A program made the position numbers and the translations under genes. Under the pieces are notes generated by a model. That model was not told the DNA's origin. It did not search any database and saw only the letters and a program-made list of their open reading frames with translations. This document shows, one piece after another, positions 15,472-25,400 of a DNA stretch of 39,947 nt. The stretch is from UBA10364 sp905182675. GTDB lineage: Bacteria; Bacteroidota; Bacteroidia; Flavobacteriales; Schleiferiaceae. The DNA is taken from the NCBI GenBank assembly GCA_963933975.1, contig CAWVWE010000021.1, forward strand, positions 1-39,947, in the 5' to 3' direction. Positions within the stretch are counted from its first letter, which is position 1. Each line of letters begins with the position of its first letter.

Positions 15472-15542
15472 ACGGACATAGTTCAATGGTAGAATAGCGG
15501 TTTCCAAAACCGTTGATCAGGGTTCGAATCCTTGTGTCCGTG
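15472..15542 (+). tRNA. tRNA-Trp (CCA)
   Basis: A 71-base cloverleaf with acceptor ACGGACA/TGTCCGT, anticodon CCA in loop TTCCAAA, TTCGAAT T-loop and discriminator G. The 3' CCA is not encoded. It sits between tuf and secE, a widespread arrangement. Confidence 0.94.
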
Positions 15543-15558
15543 CAAAGAATAAAAAAAG

Positions 15559-15753
15559 ATGAGCAAAATATTTACATCATTACAAGATTCATGGGAGGAG
15601 TTCGCTGTCAAAGCGACTTGGCCAAGCTTGAGTGAGTTACAAAAGAGTACTACTTTGGTACTTATCGGGACGATCATCTTTTCGCTAGTTGTGTTTGGTA
15701 TGGACAAGGTGATCTCGACGGTGCTTGAGTTCATTTATTCAATCTTCGGATAA
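15559..15753 (+). CDS. secE: Preprotein translocase subunit SecE
   Basis: The 64-residue protein has the SecE signature: an amphipathic stretch with EEFAVKATWPSLSELQKST, then a single C-terminal membrane helix (about 33-62). This is the minimal one-helix form found in most bacteria, unlike the three-helix form of E. coli. SecE clamps the SecYG channel in the inner membrane. It is placed between tRNA-Trp and nusG (two-base gap), the usual location. Confidence 0.93.
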   Translation: MSKIFTSLQDSWEEFAVKATWPSLSELQKSTTLVLIGTIIFSLVVFGMDKVISTVLEFIYSIFG

Positions 15754-15755
15754 TC

Positions 15756-16304
15756 ATGTCAGATACTGGAATGAAATGGTATGTGCTTCGTACTGTAAGT
15801 GGACAAGAGCACAAGACAAAAACCTATATCGAAAAAGATATGGCTCATGCAGGTATGAGTGATTTAGTAGGTCGCGTTCTTATTCCAATGGAGAAGGTTG
15901 TTCAAGTCCGCAGCGGTAAGAAAGTGATAAAGGACAAAACAAGAACTCCTGGTTACATGTATGTAGAAACTACATTAACGGGTGAGGTTAGTCATATGAT
16001 TAAGAGTCTTCCTAATGTAGTAGGGTTTTTATCAAATATTAAAGGTGGAGATCCTTCACCTATGCGCGCTTCAGAAGTTAATCGTCTGTTGGGCCAAGTT
16101 GACACCGAGGCAGAAAACTCTGCAATGCTTCTCGTTCCATTTATTTTGGGAGAGACGGTTAAGGTTGTCAGTGGTCCGTTCAGTACATTTGATGCGACTA
16201 TTGAAAAGATCAACGAGGAGAAACAGAAGTTAGAGGTTACTGTAAAGATCTTTGGCCGCAAGACTCCAGTTGAACTAGGCTTCACGGAAGTGGAGAAATT
16301 ATAA
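15756..16304 (+). CDS. nusG: Transcription termination/antitermination factor NusG
   Basis: The 182-residue protein starts MKWYVLRTVSGQEHKTK from residue 5, the NGN domain that binds RNA polymerase, and ends with a KOW domain (about 125-180, ETVKVVSGPFSTFDATIEKI). NusG increases elongation processivity and links polymerase to Rho or to uS10 of the leading ribosome. Length and domains are standard. Its gene lies two bases after secE and 91 bases before rplK; I see no promoter in that gap, only a small inverted repeat near 16308-16323. Confidence 0.95.
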   Translation: MSDTGMKWYVLRTVSGQEHKTKTYIEKDMAHAGMSDLVGRVLIPMEKVVQVRSGKKVIKDKTRTPGYMYVETTLTGEVSHMIKSLPNVVGFLSNIKGGDPSPMRASEVNRLLGQVDTEAENSAMLLVPFILGETVKVVSGPFSTFDATIEKINEEKQKLEVTVKIFGRKTPVELGFTEVEKL

Positions 16305-16395
16305 TTGATATAGAGTGAGCTATATATAGGTTCGTTTTTCATGCTTCCACTTGAGAAACAGCCACAACAACAACGCTAAATAGTATAAACAAGAA

Positions 16396-16833
16396 ATGGC
16401 AAAAGAGGTTAGTAAAGTAGTAAAGCTTCAGGTCCGTGGTGGCCAAGCTAACCCTTCTCCTCCGGTAGGTCCAGCTTTGGGTGCTGCAGGTGTTAATATT
16501 ATGGAGTTCTGTAAGCAGTTTAATGCTCGTTCCCAAGAAAAAATGGGACAGGTATTGCCTGTAGTGATTACTGTTTACGCAGATAAATCATTCGACTTCA
16601 TAATCAAAACGCCTCCTGCAGCAGTTCAATTAATGGAAGCTGCTAAGATAAAGAAGGGGTCATCAGAGCCTAACCGTAGTAAAGTTGCTAAAGTTACTTG
16701 GGACGCTATTCGCACAATCGCAGAAGGCAAGATGGTAGATCTTAATTGTTTTACCGTTGAGTCAGCAATGTCAATGATTGCTGGAACTGCGAGAAGTATG
16801 GGTATAACTGTAATAGGCGAGAAGCCGTTTTAA
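16396..16833 (+). CDS. rplK: Large ribosomal subunit protein uL11
   Basis: The 145-residue protein shows the uL11 pattern, with the conserved GGQANPSPPVGPALGAAGVNIMEFCKQFN near the start and the C-terminal rRNA-binding domain (KIKKGSSEPNRSKVAKVTWD...). It forms the base of the stalk in the GTPase-associated centre, where EF-Tu, EF-G and RelA act. It begins the rplK-rplA-rplJ-rplL ribosomal run, 17 to 50 bases separating consecutive genes. Confidence 0.97.
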   Translation: MAKEVSKVVKLQVRGGQANPSPPVGPALGAAGVNIMEFCKQFNARSQEKMGQVLPVVITVYADKSFDFIIKTPPAAVQLMEAAKIKKGSSEPNRSKVAKVTWDAIRTIAEGKMVDLNCFTVESAMSMIAGTARSMGITVIGEKPF

Positions 16834-16849
16834 CTAAAAGTTTGAATCA

Positions 16850-17542
16850 ATGGCAAAATTGACAAAGAACATGAAAAACGCGATCGCTAAACTTGAAAAA
16901 GGAAGAGTATACTCTGTAAGCGAAGCAGCGACCTTAGTAAAAGAGGTAAACTGTACTAAATTTGACGCATCTGTTAATTTAGCAGTCCGTTTGGGTGTTG
17001 ACCCACGTAAAGCGAACCAAATGGTTCGTGGCGTGGTAAGTCTTCCACATGGTACTGGTAAAAGCGTACGTGTTTTGGCTCTCGTAACACCTGATAAGGT
17101 GGAAGAAGCTAAAGCAGCAGGTGCAGATTATGCGGGGCTTGATGAATTCATCGAGAAAATCAAAGGCGGTTGGACTGACATTGATGTCATTGTAACCATG
17201 CCTTCTGTAATGGGTAAAATTGGACCTTTAGGTCGTGTATTAGGTCCTCGTGGCTTGATGCCTAATCCTAAGTCTGGAACCGTTACAATGGACGTAGCAA
17301 AAGCTGTGGGTGAGGTAAAAGCCGGTAAAATTGACTTTAAAGTTGATCGTTACGGTATCGTTCACGCAGCAGTTGGGAAAGTATCTTTTGATGCAGCGAA
17401 AATTCAAGATAACGCTGAGGAACTATTGAGAACGCTAAACAAACTTAAGCCAAGTGCGGCTAAAGGAACTTACATGAAGAGCGTTTATATATCCTCAACT
17501 ATGTCGCCAGGTATAGCTGTAGATGCTAAATCAGTTTCATAA
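16850..17542 (+). CDS. rplA: Large ribosomal subunit protein uL1
   Basis: The 230-residue protein contains the uL1 signature LGPRGLMPNPKSGTVT near residues 129-145 and the FDASVNLAVRLGVDPRKANQ motif near the N-terminus. It forms the mobile L1 stalk that helps E-site tRNA leave. In other bacteria uL1 represses its own L11-L1 operon by binding the leader. I could not identify a clear uL1 target in the 91 bases before rplK. Confidence 0.97.
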   Translation: MAKLTKNMKNAIAKLEKGRVYSVSEAATLVKEVNCTKFDASVNLAVRLGVDPRKANQMVRGVVSLPHGTGKSVRVLALVTPDKVEEAKAAGADYAGLDEFIEKIKGGWTDIDVIVTMPSVMGKIGPLGRVLGPRGLMPNPKSGTVTMDVAKAVGEVKAGKIDFKVDRYGIVHAAVGKVSFDAAKIQDNAEELLRTLNKLKPSAAKGTYMKSVYISSTMSPGIAVDAKSVS

Positions 17543-17560
17543 TCTTAACCGAAAAGCATC

Positions 17561-18082
17561 ATGACAAGAGAAGATAAACTTACTCAAATTGAAGAGCTAA
17601 CAGCTGTTCTTAATGCAACACCAACCATCTATTTGGCCGATATTGAGTCTTTAGATGCGGTTTCCACTTCGAATTTGCGTAGAGCAAGTTTCGGTAAGGG
17701 AATTAAGGTTGCTGTTGTAAAGAACACAGTTCTTAAAAGAGCTATGGATGCGTCAGAAAAGGACTTTAACGGTCTTTATGACGTATTGAAAGGAAATACA
17801 AGCATCATGCTTTCAGAAGCAGGCAATGCTCCAGCGAAACTTATCAAAGAGTTTCGTAAGAAGAGTAAAAAACCTGTTTTAAAAGGCGCGTGGATTGAAG
17901 AGAGTGTTTACGTCGGTGACGAAAACCTGGATATGTTGACTGCAATCAAATCTAAAGAAGAATTGATTGGAGATGTAATCACATTACTCCAGAGTCCTGC
18001 CAAAAACGTCATCTCTGCACTTCAAAGTGCTGGTGGAAACATTGCTGGTCTCCTTAAGACATTGGAAGAGCGCAACGCGTAA
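17561..18082 (+). CDS. rplJ: Large ribosomal subunit protein uL10
   Basis: The 173-residue protein has the uL10 N-terminal RNA-binding domain (TREDKLTQIEEL, VAVVKNTVLKRAM) and ends in a helix (about 140-170) that holds bL12 dimers. It anchors the stalk next to uL11. Only 18 bases separate it from rplA, leaving no room for the long uL10-binding leader known upstream of rplJ in E. coli, so any feedback control must act elsewhere. Confidence 0.96.
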   Translation: MTREDKLTQIEELTAVLNATPTIYLADIESLDAVSTSNLRRASFGKGIKVAVVKNTVLKRAMDASEKDFNGLYDVLKGNTSIMLSEAGNAPAKLIKEFRKKSKKPVLKGAWIEESVYVGDENLDMLTAIKSKEELIGDVITLLQSPAKNVISALQSAGGNIAGLLKTLEERNA

Positions 18083-18131
18083 TTCTACAATTTTGAATTA
18101 ATTAAGAATAATAAAATTAAATTTTACTAAA

Positions 18132-18506
18132 ATGGCTGATATCAAACAATTGGGCGATGCTCTTGTAAACATGACAGTTAAGGAAGTATCTGAATTAGCA
18201 GGATACTTGAAAGAAGAATATGGCATTGAGCCTGCTGCTGCTGTTGCTGCTGCTGGTCCTGCTGCTGCTGGTGGCGATTCTGCTGCTGAAGAGCAAACGG
18301 AATTCGATGTTATCTTGAAAGCTGCTGGTGGTGCGAAACTTGCTGTAGTTAAACTTGTTAAAGAAATGACTGGTTTAGGCTTGAAAGAAGCTAAAGCTGC
18401 TGTTGATGCTGCTCCTAACGCATTGAAAGAGGGCGTATCAAAAGATGAAGCAGAAGCTTTGAAAGCACAGCTTGAAGAAGCAGGTGCTGAAGTAGAGATC
18501 AAGTAA
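18132..18506 (+). CDS. rplL: Large ribosomal subunit protein bL12 (L7/L12)
   Basis: The 124-residue acidic protein has the dimerising N-terminal domain, an Ala/Gly-rich hinge (about 36-55, encoded by many GCT codons) and the C-terminal factor-binding domain, with the conserved KEMTGLGLKEAKAAVDAAP segment. It forms the stalk that recruits translational GTPases. A strong hairpin follows, separating it from rpoB. Confidence 0.97.
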   Translation: MADIKQLGDALVNMTVKEVSELAGYLKEEYGIEPAAAVAAAGPAAAGGDSAAEEQTEFDVILKAAGGAKLAVVKLVKEMTGLGLKEAKAAVDAAPNALKEGVSKDEAEALKAQLEEAGAEVEIK

Positions 18507-18528
18507 TTGATCGATCGCTAAGTTATCC

Positions 18529-18571
18529 GGTTTAGGTCTTTGGGGTACTCCCCTTAGACCTAAACCTTTTT
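18529..18571 (+). terminator. rplL-rpoB attenuator-like terminator
   Basis: An 11-bp outer stem (18529-18539 with 18556-18566), a 2x2 internal loop and a 4-bp GGGG/CCCC inner stem are followed by TTTTT. As in the known rplL-rpoB attenuator of E. coli, it probably ends part of the transcripts so that ribosomal proteins exceed RNA polymerase. Confidence 0.85.
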
Positions 18572-18597
18572 GTGTTTAATTAACATTTTGGGCTGAA

Positions 18598-21500
18598 ATG
18601 GTAAACCAAATTACTGCTCCTCAGGAGCGCATCAATTTCTCTTCCACTGCAATTAAGACCGCTTTTCCGGACTTTCTTGATATTCAGTTGAAGAGTTTCA
18701 TGGACTTCTTTCAAATTGAAACGAAGCCATCTGAAAGATCTACGGAAGGTCTTCACCGTGTGTTTGCGGAAAACTTCCCTATTTCAGATTCAAGAAACAA
18801 TTTCGTACTTGAATTCTTAGATTACTTCGTCGATCCACCTAGATACTCAGAGCGCGAGTGTATAGAGCGCGGACTGACATTCAACGTTCCTTTAAAGGCA
18901 AGGTTGAAGTTGTACTGTACGGATCCTGAACATGAGGATTTCGAGACAATTGTACAAGATGTTTATTTAGGAACTATTCCTTACATGACACAACGTGGTA
19001 CGTTCATTGTGAACGGAGCCGAAAGAATTATTGTATCTCAGTTGCACCGTTCTCCTGGTGTTTTCTTTGGTCAATCATACCACGCGAACGGAACCAAACT
19101 TTATTCAGCCCGTATTATTCCGTTCAAGGGATCTTGGATTGAATTCGCTACGGATATCAATCAAGTGATGTATGCGTACATTGATCGTAAAAAGAAATTA
19201 CCTGTAACTACCCTGTTACGTGCGATTGGTTACGAACGAGACAAAGATATTCTTGAGATCTTTGATCTTGCTGAGGAAATTAAAGTTAGTAAAGCTGCTT
19301 TAAAACGCTCAATTGGTCGCAAACTTGCTGCAAGAGTATTGAAAACATGGATAGAAGATTTCGTTGATGAAGATACTGGTGAAGTTGTATCTATTGAGCG
19401 CAACGAAGTTATTTTAGATCGTGATACTGTATTAGACAAAGAGCACGCTGAGGAAATCTTAGAAGCTGAAGTAGGGAATATTTTATTGCACAAAGAGGAT
19501 ATTGAGTCTTCAGATTATGCAATTATTCATAACACCCTGCAAAAAGATCCAACAAATACTGAGAAAGAGGCTGTAGAGCATATATATAGACAATTACGAA
19601 ACGCCGAACCGCCTGATGAAGAAACGGCAAGAGGTATTATCGACAAATTGTTCTTTTCTGAGCAACGTTACTCCTTGGGTGAAGTTGGTCGTTACCGCTT
19701 GAATAAAAAACTTTACAACAATACTGAAGAGACTTCTCAGGTATTGACTAAAGGCGATATCATTGAAATCATTAAACGTCTTATTGAGTTGATTAACTCT
19801 AAGGCGGAGATTGATGATATTGATCACTTGAGTAACCGTCGTGTGCGCACGGTAGGTGAGCAGATGGCCAACCAGTTTGGTGTGGGTCTTGCTCGTATGG
19901 CGCGCACCATACGCGAACGTATGAATGTTCGTGACAACGAAGTATTTACGCCTATTGACTTAATTAATGCAAAGACCTTGTCTTCTGTTATTAATTCGTT
20001 TTTCGGTACGAATCAGCTCTCGCAGTTTATGGATCAAACCAATCCCCTGTCTGAAATCACGCACAAGCGTCGTCTTTCAGCGTTAGGACCTGGTGGTTTA
20101 TCGAGAGAAAGAGCAGGATTTGAGGTACGTGATGTTCACTACACGCATTATGGACGTTTATGTCCGATTGAAACTCCTGAGGGACCAAACATTGGTTTGA
20201 TATCATCTCTTTGTGTTTATGCAAAGGTGAATGGCATGGGATTCATCGAAACTCCTTATCGCTCTGTAAAAGAAGGAAAAGTAGTTGTTGATGAGGTTCC
20301 TACCTATCTAAGTGCTGAAGAAGAAGAATCTAAAGTTATCGCCCAAGCAAACGCTCCTATCAGCCCAGATGGAACGTTTATTAAGGATAAGGTTAAGGTT
20401 CGTCAAGAAGGTGATTTCCCGGTTGTAGAACCTGCGACCATTGACTTTATGGATGTTGCACCGAATCAGATTGCTTCTATTTCTGCTTCGTTGATTCCGT
20501 TCTTAGAGCATGATGATGCAAACCGTGCATTGATGGGATCAAACATGATGCGTCAAGCGGTACCATTATTACGTCCAGAGGCACCAATTGTTGGTACTGG
20601 ATTGGAACGTCAAGTTGCTACTGATTCACGTGTATTGATTAATGCTGAGGGAACAGGTACTGTAGAGTACGTTGATTCAATGCAGATCCATATTCGTTAC
20701 GATCGAAGTGAGGAAGAACGACAAGTAAGTTTTGCTGAGGATATCAATATCTATCATTTAGTGAAGTTCCAAAAAACCAATCAGGGTACTACCATCAACC
20801 TAAAACCTATCGTTAAGAAAGGTGACCGTGTTGAGTTAGGACAGGTACTTTGTGAAGGTTATGCTACACAGAAAGGTGAGCTAGCGCTTGGCCGCAATAT
20901 GTTGGTATCGTTCATGCCTTGGAAAGGTTATAATTTTGAGGATGCGATTGTTATTTCTGAACGTGTTGTACGTGAAGATATCTTCACGTCTATTCACATT
21001 GACGAGTATTCATTGGAAGTTCGTGATACTAAATTAGGAGCAGAAGAATTAACGGCGGACATTCCTAACGTTAGTGAAGAGGCTACTAAAGATCTTGATG
21101 AGAACGGAATTATTCGTGTTGGAGCTGAGATTAAGCCAGGAGATATTCTGATTGGTAAGATCACTCCTAAGGGGGAAAGCGATCCTTCTCCAGAAGAAAA
21201 ACTTCTTCGCGCTATATTTGGTGATAAAGCTGGTGATGTGAAAGATGCGTCTCTAAAGGCTTCACCATCATTGCATGGCGTAGTGATCGATAAAAAGTTG
21301 TTTACGCGTCTGGTTAAAGACAAGCGTCAACGTGCTGAAGACAAGGAAGAAATAGGACAGTTGGACATTGAAATGGCCGCTGAACTTGCCCAATTGAAAA
21401 CGGAGTTTGTCAATAAGCTTTCTAGTTTGGTTCAAGGTAAAACCTCCCAGGGTGTCATCAATGATTTGAATGAAGATGTCATTCCAAAGGGAACTAAGTT

Positions 21501-22416
21501 TACTTTGAAAGCACTTAATTCAATTGAAGATTATAGAAGAATTGTTGGTGGTAAATGGACTACTGATGATGACCGTAATGACAAAATAGATACGTTAATC
21601 CATAATTATAAAATTAGGGCTAACGATATTCAAGGTGGTTACCGTCGCAAGCGCTTTGCAATTACTGTTGGAGATGAATTGCCTGCAGGTATTGTTAAAT
21701 TGGCTAAAGTGTACATCGCTAAAAAGCGTAAGCTGAAAGTTGGTGACAAGATGGCTGGTCGTCACGGTAATAAGGGTATAGTAGCTCGTATAGTGCGTGA
21801 TGAGGATATGCCTTTCTTAGAGGATGGAACTCCAGTGGATATCGTATTAAATCCATTAGGTGTGCCTTCTCGTATGAACATTGGTCAGATTTATGAAACT
21901 GTTTTAGGTTGGGCTGGTCAGAAGTTAGATAAAAACTTTGCTACCCCAATTTTCGACGGTGCTTCACTAGACGACATCTCGAGTTATGTTACCGAAGCTG
22001 GTTTACCAGAGTTTGGTCACACACAACTTTACGATGGAGGAACAGGTCAAGCCTTTGATCAAAAAGCGACTGTAGGTATTATCTACATGTTGAAACTAGG
22101 TCACATGGTTGATGACAAGATGCATGCACGTTCTATTGGACCATATTCATTGATTACACAGCAGCCGTTGGGTGGTAAAGCCCAATTTGGTGGACAGCGT
22201 TTCGGTGAGATGGAAGTATGGGCACTTGAAGCATTTGGTGCGGCGAATATCCTTCGTGAAATCCTAACTGTTAAATCGGATGACGTAGTAGGTCGTGCGA
22301 AAACATATGAGGCAATTGTCAAAGGTGAGCGTATGCCTGCTCCTGGTATTCCGGAATCATTCAATGTATTGCTACATGAATTGAAAGGTTTGGGATTGAA
22401 AGTAACGTTGGATTAA
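18598..22416 (+). CDS. rpoB: DNA-directed RNA polymerase subunit beta
   Basis: The 1272-residue subunit shows the conserved beta blocks: the rifampicin-pocket region (NQLSQFMDQTNPLSEITHKR, then RLSALGPGGLSRERAGFEVR), CPIETPEGPNIGLI, and the C-terminal GGKAQFGGQRFGEMEVWALE clamp segment. The pocket residues corresponding to E. coli Asp516, His526 and Ser531 look wild type, so no rifampicin-resistance change is apparent. It follows the attenuator-like hairpin by about 30 bases and I find no convincing promoter of its own. Confidence 0.98.
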   Translation: MVNQITAPQERINFSSTAIKTAFPDFLDIQLKSFMDFFQIETKPSERSTEGLHRVFAENFPISDSRNNFVLEFLDYFVDPPRYSERECIERGLTFNVPLKARLKLYCTDPEHEDFETIVQDVYLGTIPYMTQRGTFIVNGAERIIVSQLHRSPGVFFGQSYHANGTKLYSARIIPFKGSWIEFATDINQVMYAYIDRKKKLPVTTLLRAIGYERDKDILEIFDLAEEIKVSKAALKRSIGRKLAARVLKTWIEDFVDEDTGEVVSIERNEVILDRDTVLDKEHAEEILEAEVGNILLHKEDIESSDYAIIHNTLQKDPTNTEKEAVEHIYRQLRNAEPPDEETARGIIDKLFFSEQRYSLGEVGRYRLNKKLYNNTEETSQVLTKGDIIEIIKRLIELINSKAEIDDIDHLSNRRVRTVGEQMANQFGVGLARMARTIRERMNVRDNEVFTPIDLINAKTLSSVINSFFGTNQLSQFMDQTNPLSEITHKRRLSALGPGGLSRERAGFEVRDVHYTHYGRLCPIETPEGPNIGLISSLCVYAKVNGMGFIETPYRSVKEGKVVVDEVPTYLSAEEEESKVIAQANAPISPDGTFIKDKVKVRQEGDFPVVEPATIDFMDVAPNQIASISASLIPFLEHDDANRALMGSNMMRQAVPLLRPEAPIVGTGLERQVATDSRVLINAEGTGTVEYVDSMQIHIRYDRSEEERQVSFAEDINIYHLVKFQKTNQGTTINLKPIVKKGDRVELGQVLCEGYATQKGELALGRNMLVSFMPWKGYNFEDAIVISERVVREDIFTSIHIDEYSLEVRDTKLGAEELTADIPNVSEEATKDLDENGIIRVGAEIKPGDILIGKITPKGESDPSPEEKLLRAIFGDKAGDVKDASLKASPSLHGVVIDKKLFTRLVKDKRQRAEDKEEIGQLDIEMAAELAQLKTEFVNKLSSLVQGKTSQGVINDLNEDVIPKGTKFTLKALNSIEDYRRIVGGKWTTDDDRNDKIDTLIHNYKIRANDIQGGYRRKRFAITVGDELPAGIVKLAKVYIAKKRKLKVGDKMAGRHGNKGIVARIVRDEDMPFLEDGTPVDIVLNPLGVPSRMNIGQIYETVLGWAGQKLDKNFATPIFDGASLDDISSYVTEAGLPEFGHTQLYDGGTGQAFDQKATVGIIYMLKLGHMVDDKMHARSIGPYSLITQQPLGGKAQFGGQRFGEMEVWALEAFGAANILREILTVKSDDVVGRAKTYEAIVKGERMPAPGIPESFNVLLHELKGLGLKVTLD

Positions 22417-22428
22417 TAACTAAGTAAT

Positions 22429-22452
22429 TCCCACTGCCTTTGGGCAGTGGGA
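22429..22452 (+). other. rpoB-rpoC intercistronic hairpin
   Basis: A perfect 10-bp stem (22429-22438 with 22443-22452) with loop TTTG fills most of the gap between rpoB and rpoC. It has no T tract (TTATATAAAA follows), so it is more likely a processing or stability element than a terminator. It also covers the upstream alternative rpoC start at 22447, arguing for ATG 22471. Confidence 0.6.
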
Positions 22453-22470
22453 TTATATAAAAATCGCATT

Positions 22471-25400
22471 ATGGCTCTTAGAAAAAGCGATAAAAATCAA
22501 AATAGCGCGTTCAGCAAGATTACGATTTCGTTGACAGCGCCTGAGACAATCCTAGAACAAAGTCATGGAGAGGTCTTAAAGCCTGAAACCATCAATTACC
22601 GTACGCACAAACCAGAGCGTGATGGTCTTTTTTGCGAGCGTATTTTCGGTCCTGTAAAGGATTATGAATGTGCCTGTGGAAAGTATAAGCGAATCCGTTA
22701 TAAAGGAATCGTTTGTGACCGTTGTGGTGTTGAAGTTACAGAGAAGAAAGTCCGTCGTGATAGAGTAGGACACATTTCACTTGTTGTTCCTGTTGTTCAC
22801 ATTTGGTACTTCAGATCGTTACCGAACAAAATTGGTTATTTATTGGGGCTTCCTTCAAAGAAGCTAGATATGATCATTTACTATGAGCGGTATGTTGTTA
22901 TCCAAGCAGGTGATGCTGTGGATAATGAAGGTACTCCTCATGAGGTTATGCAGTTCTTGACTGAGGATGAATACCTCGATGCAATGGAGCGACTGCCTAT
23001 TGAAAATCAATATTTAGATGAGTCAGATCCTGCTAAATTTGTTGCTAAAATGGGTGCTGAAGCAATTCACGCACTACTAGGCAATTTAGAGCTGGATACG
23101 TTGTCTTATGAGCTTCGTCACAAGGCAAACACTGAAACGTCTCAACAGCGCAAGCAAGAGGCGTTAAAACGTTTGCAGGTTGTAGAAAGCTTGAGAGATG
23201 CAAATACTAGAATAGAGAATAATCCGCAATGGATGATAATGAGTGTGGTTCCGGTAATTCCACCTGAGCTTCGTCCATTGGTACCTCTAGATGGTGGTCG
23301 TTTTGCTACTTCGGATTTGAATGATCTATATCGTCGTGTTATTATTCGTAACAACCGTTTGAAGCGTCTTCTTGAAATCAAAGCACCTGAGGTGATTTTG
23401 AGAAATGAGAAGAGAATGCTTCAGGAGTCTGTAGATAGTTTGTTTGACAATACTCGTAAATCGAGCGCTGTTAAAACGGAGAGTAACCGTCCATTAAAGT
23501 CGCTTTCTGATTCGTTGAAAGGTAAGCAAGGTCGTTTCCGTCAAAACCTTCTAGGTAAACGTGTAGATTATTCTGCTCGTTCGGTGATCGTTGTTGGTCC
23601 TGAATTGAAGCTACACGAGTGTGGACTTCCGAAAAACATGGCCGCTGAGCTTTATAAGCCTTTTATTGTACGTAAGTTGATAGAACGTGGTATTGTGAAA
23701 ACGGTTAAATCAGGAAAGAAAATTATAGATCGTCGTGATCCAGTAGTTTGGGATATTCTTGAAAATGTAATGAAGGGTCATCCGGTTCTATTGAACCGTG
23801 CGCCTACGCTTCACCGTCTTGGTATACAAGCATTTCAACCTAAGCTAATTGAAGGTAAAGCGATTCAGCTTCACCCGTTAGCATGTACGGCATTTAATGC
23901 GGATTTTGATGGTGATCAGATGGCTGTTCACCTGCCATTAGGTCCTGCTGCTATATTAGAAGCTCAAGTATTAATGCTTGCTTCTCATAACATCTTGAAT
24001 CCAGCTAATGGATCACCTATTGCGGTTCCTTCTCAGGATATGGTTTTAGGTCTGTACTATATGACCAAATCGATGAGTAATACTCCTGACATGCCAGTTC
24101 GTGGTGAGGGAATGGTATTCTATTCGCCTGAGGAAGTTGAAATTGCATTGAACGAGGAGGCTGTTGATCTTCACGCACAGATTAAAATCAAAGGTCGAGT
24201 AGAAGGTGCGGATGGACAAATGACTATGCAGTTTATCGAAACTACAGTAGGTCGTGTTATATTTAATCAAGCTGTTCCTGAAAGAGTACCATTCATTAAT
24301 TCGGTACTGACTAAGAAGGCACTTCGTGGTATCATTGCTAATGTATTGAAGAAAACAGATGTTCCAGCAACAGCTAAATTCTTAGATGACATTAAGTCGA
24401 TGGGTTACGGAAGAGCATTCCGTGGTGGTTTGTCGTTCTCTTTGAATGACATTCGTATTCCGGATGCTAAAGAAAAAATGGTTGCTGAAGCTTCAGATGA
24501 GGTTGATGCAATTTATGCTTCATACAACATGGGTTTAATCACTAATAACGAACGTTATAACCAAGTGATTGATGTGTGGACGAACACAAATGCACGTCTT
24601 ACCCAAGAAGCGATGAACATATTGATCAATGATAGACAGGGCTTCAATCCAATCTACATGATGCTTGATTCTGGAGCACGTGGTTCTAAAGAGCAGATTC
24701 GTCAGCTTTCCGGAATGCGTGGTTTGATGGCTAAGCCGCAGAAATCAGGTTCTTCAGGTGGAGAAATCATTGAAAATCCAATTATATCAAACTTTAAGGA
24801 AGGTTTATCCATTCTTGAGTACTTTATATCAACTCACGGTGCGCGTAAAGGTCTTGCTGATACGGCATTGAAAACAGCTGATGCTGGATATCTTACTCGT
24901 CGTCTTCATGATGTCGCGCAGGATGTTGTTGTAACCGAAGTGGATTGTGGTACGTTGCGAGGTTTAGAAGTAAGCGCTTTGAAGAAAAGTGAAGACATCG
25001 TTGAAACTCTTGCAGAACGTATTATTGGACGTGTATCGTTGGATGATGTTATTGATCCATTAACGGATGAAATTTATGTTACCGCAGGTACATTGATTTC
25101 CGAGGAGATCGCTAATAAAATCGATGCATCTCCAATTGAGTCTATCGATGTTCGTTCGCCGTTAACATGTATTACGAAAAGAGGAATATGTGAAAAGTGT
25201 TATGGAACTAACTTAGCGACCAACAAGAAAGCTCAGGCGGGTGATGCTGCTGGTGTTATAGCGGCTCAGTCTATTGGTGAGCCTGGTACTCAATTGACAT
25301 TACGTACTTTCCACGTTGGTGGAACAGCTGGTAATGTTTCAGAAGAGAACAAGATTGTCGCGAAATTTGACGGTAAAGTCGAATTGGAAGATGTTCGTAC

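Noticed and set aside
16305..16395. Possible uL1-binding leader or promoter before rplK
   Set aside because: Only a five-pair inverted repeat is visible and no TAnnTTTG box; not enough to call a site.
18232..18290. GCT/GCTG short-period repeat that looks like a microsatellite
   Set aside because: It encodes the Ala-rich flexible hinge of bL12, normal for the family.
18098..18502. 134-codon minus-strand frame rich in Ala and Ser
   Set aside because: Antisense to rplL; its composition mirrors the GCT-rich hinge of bL12.
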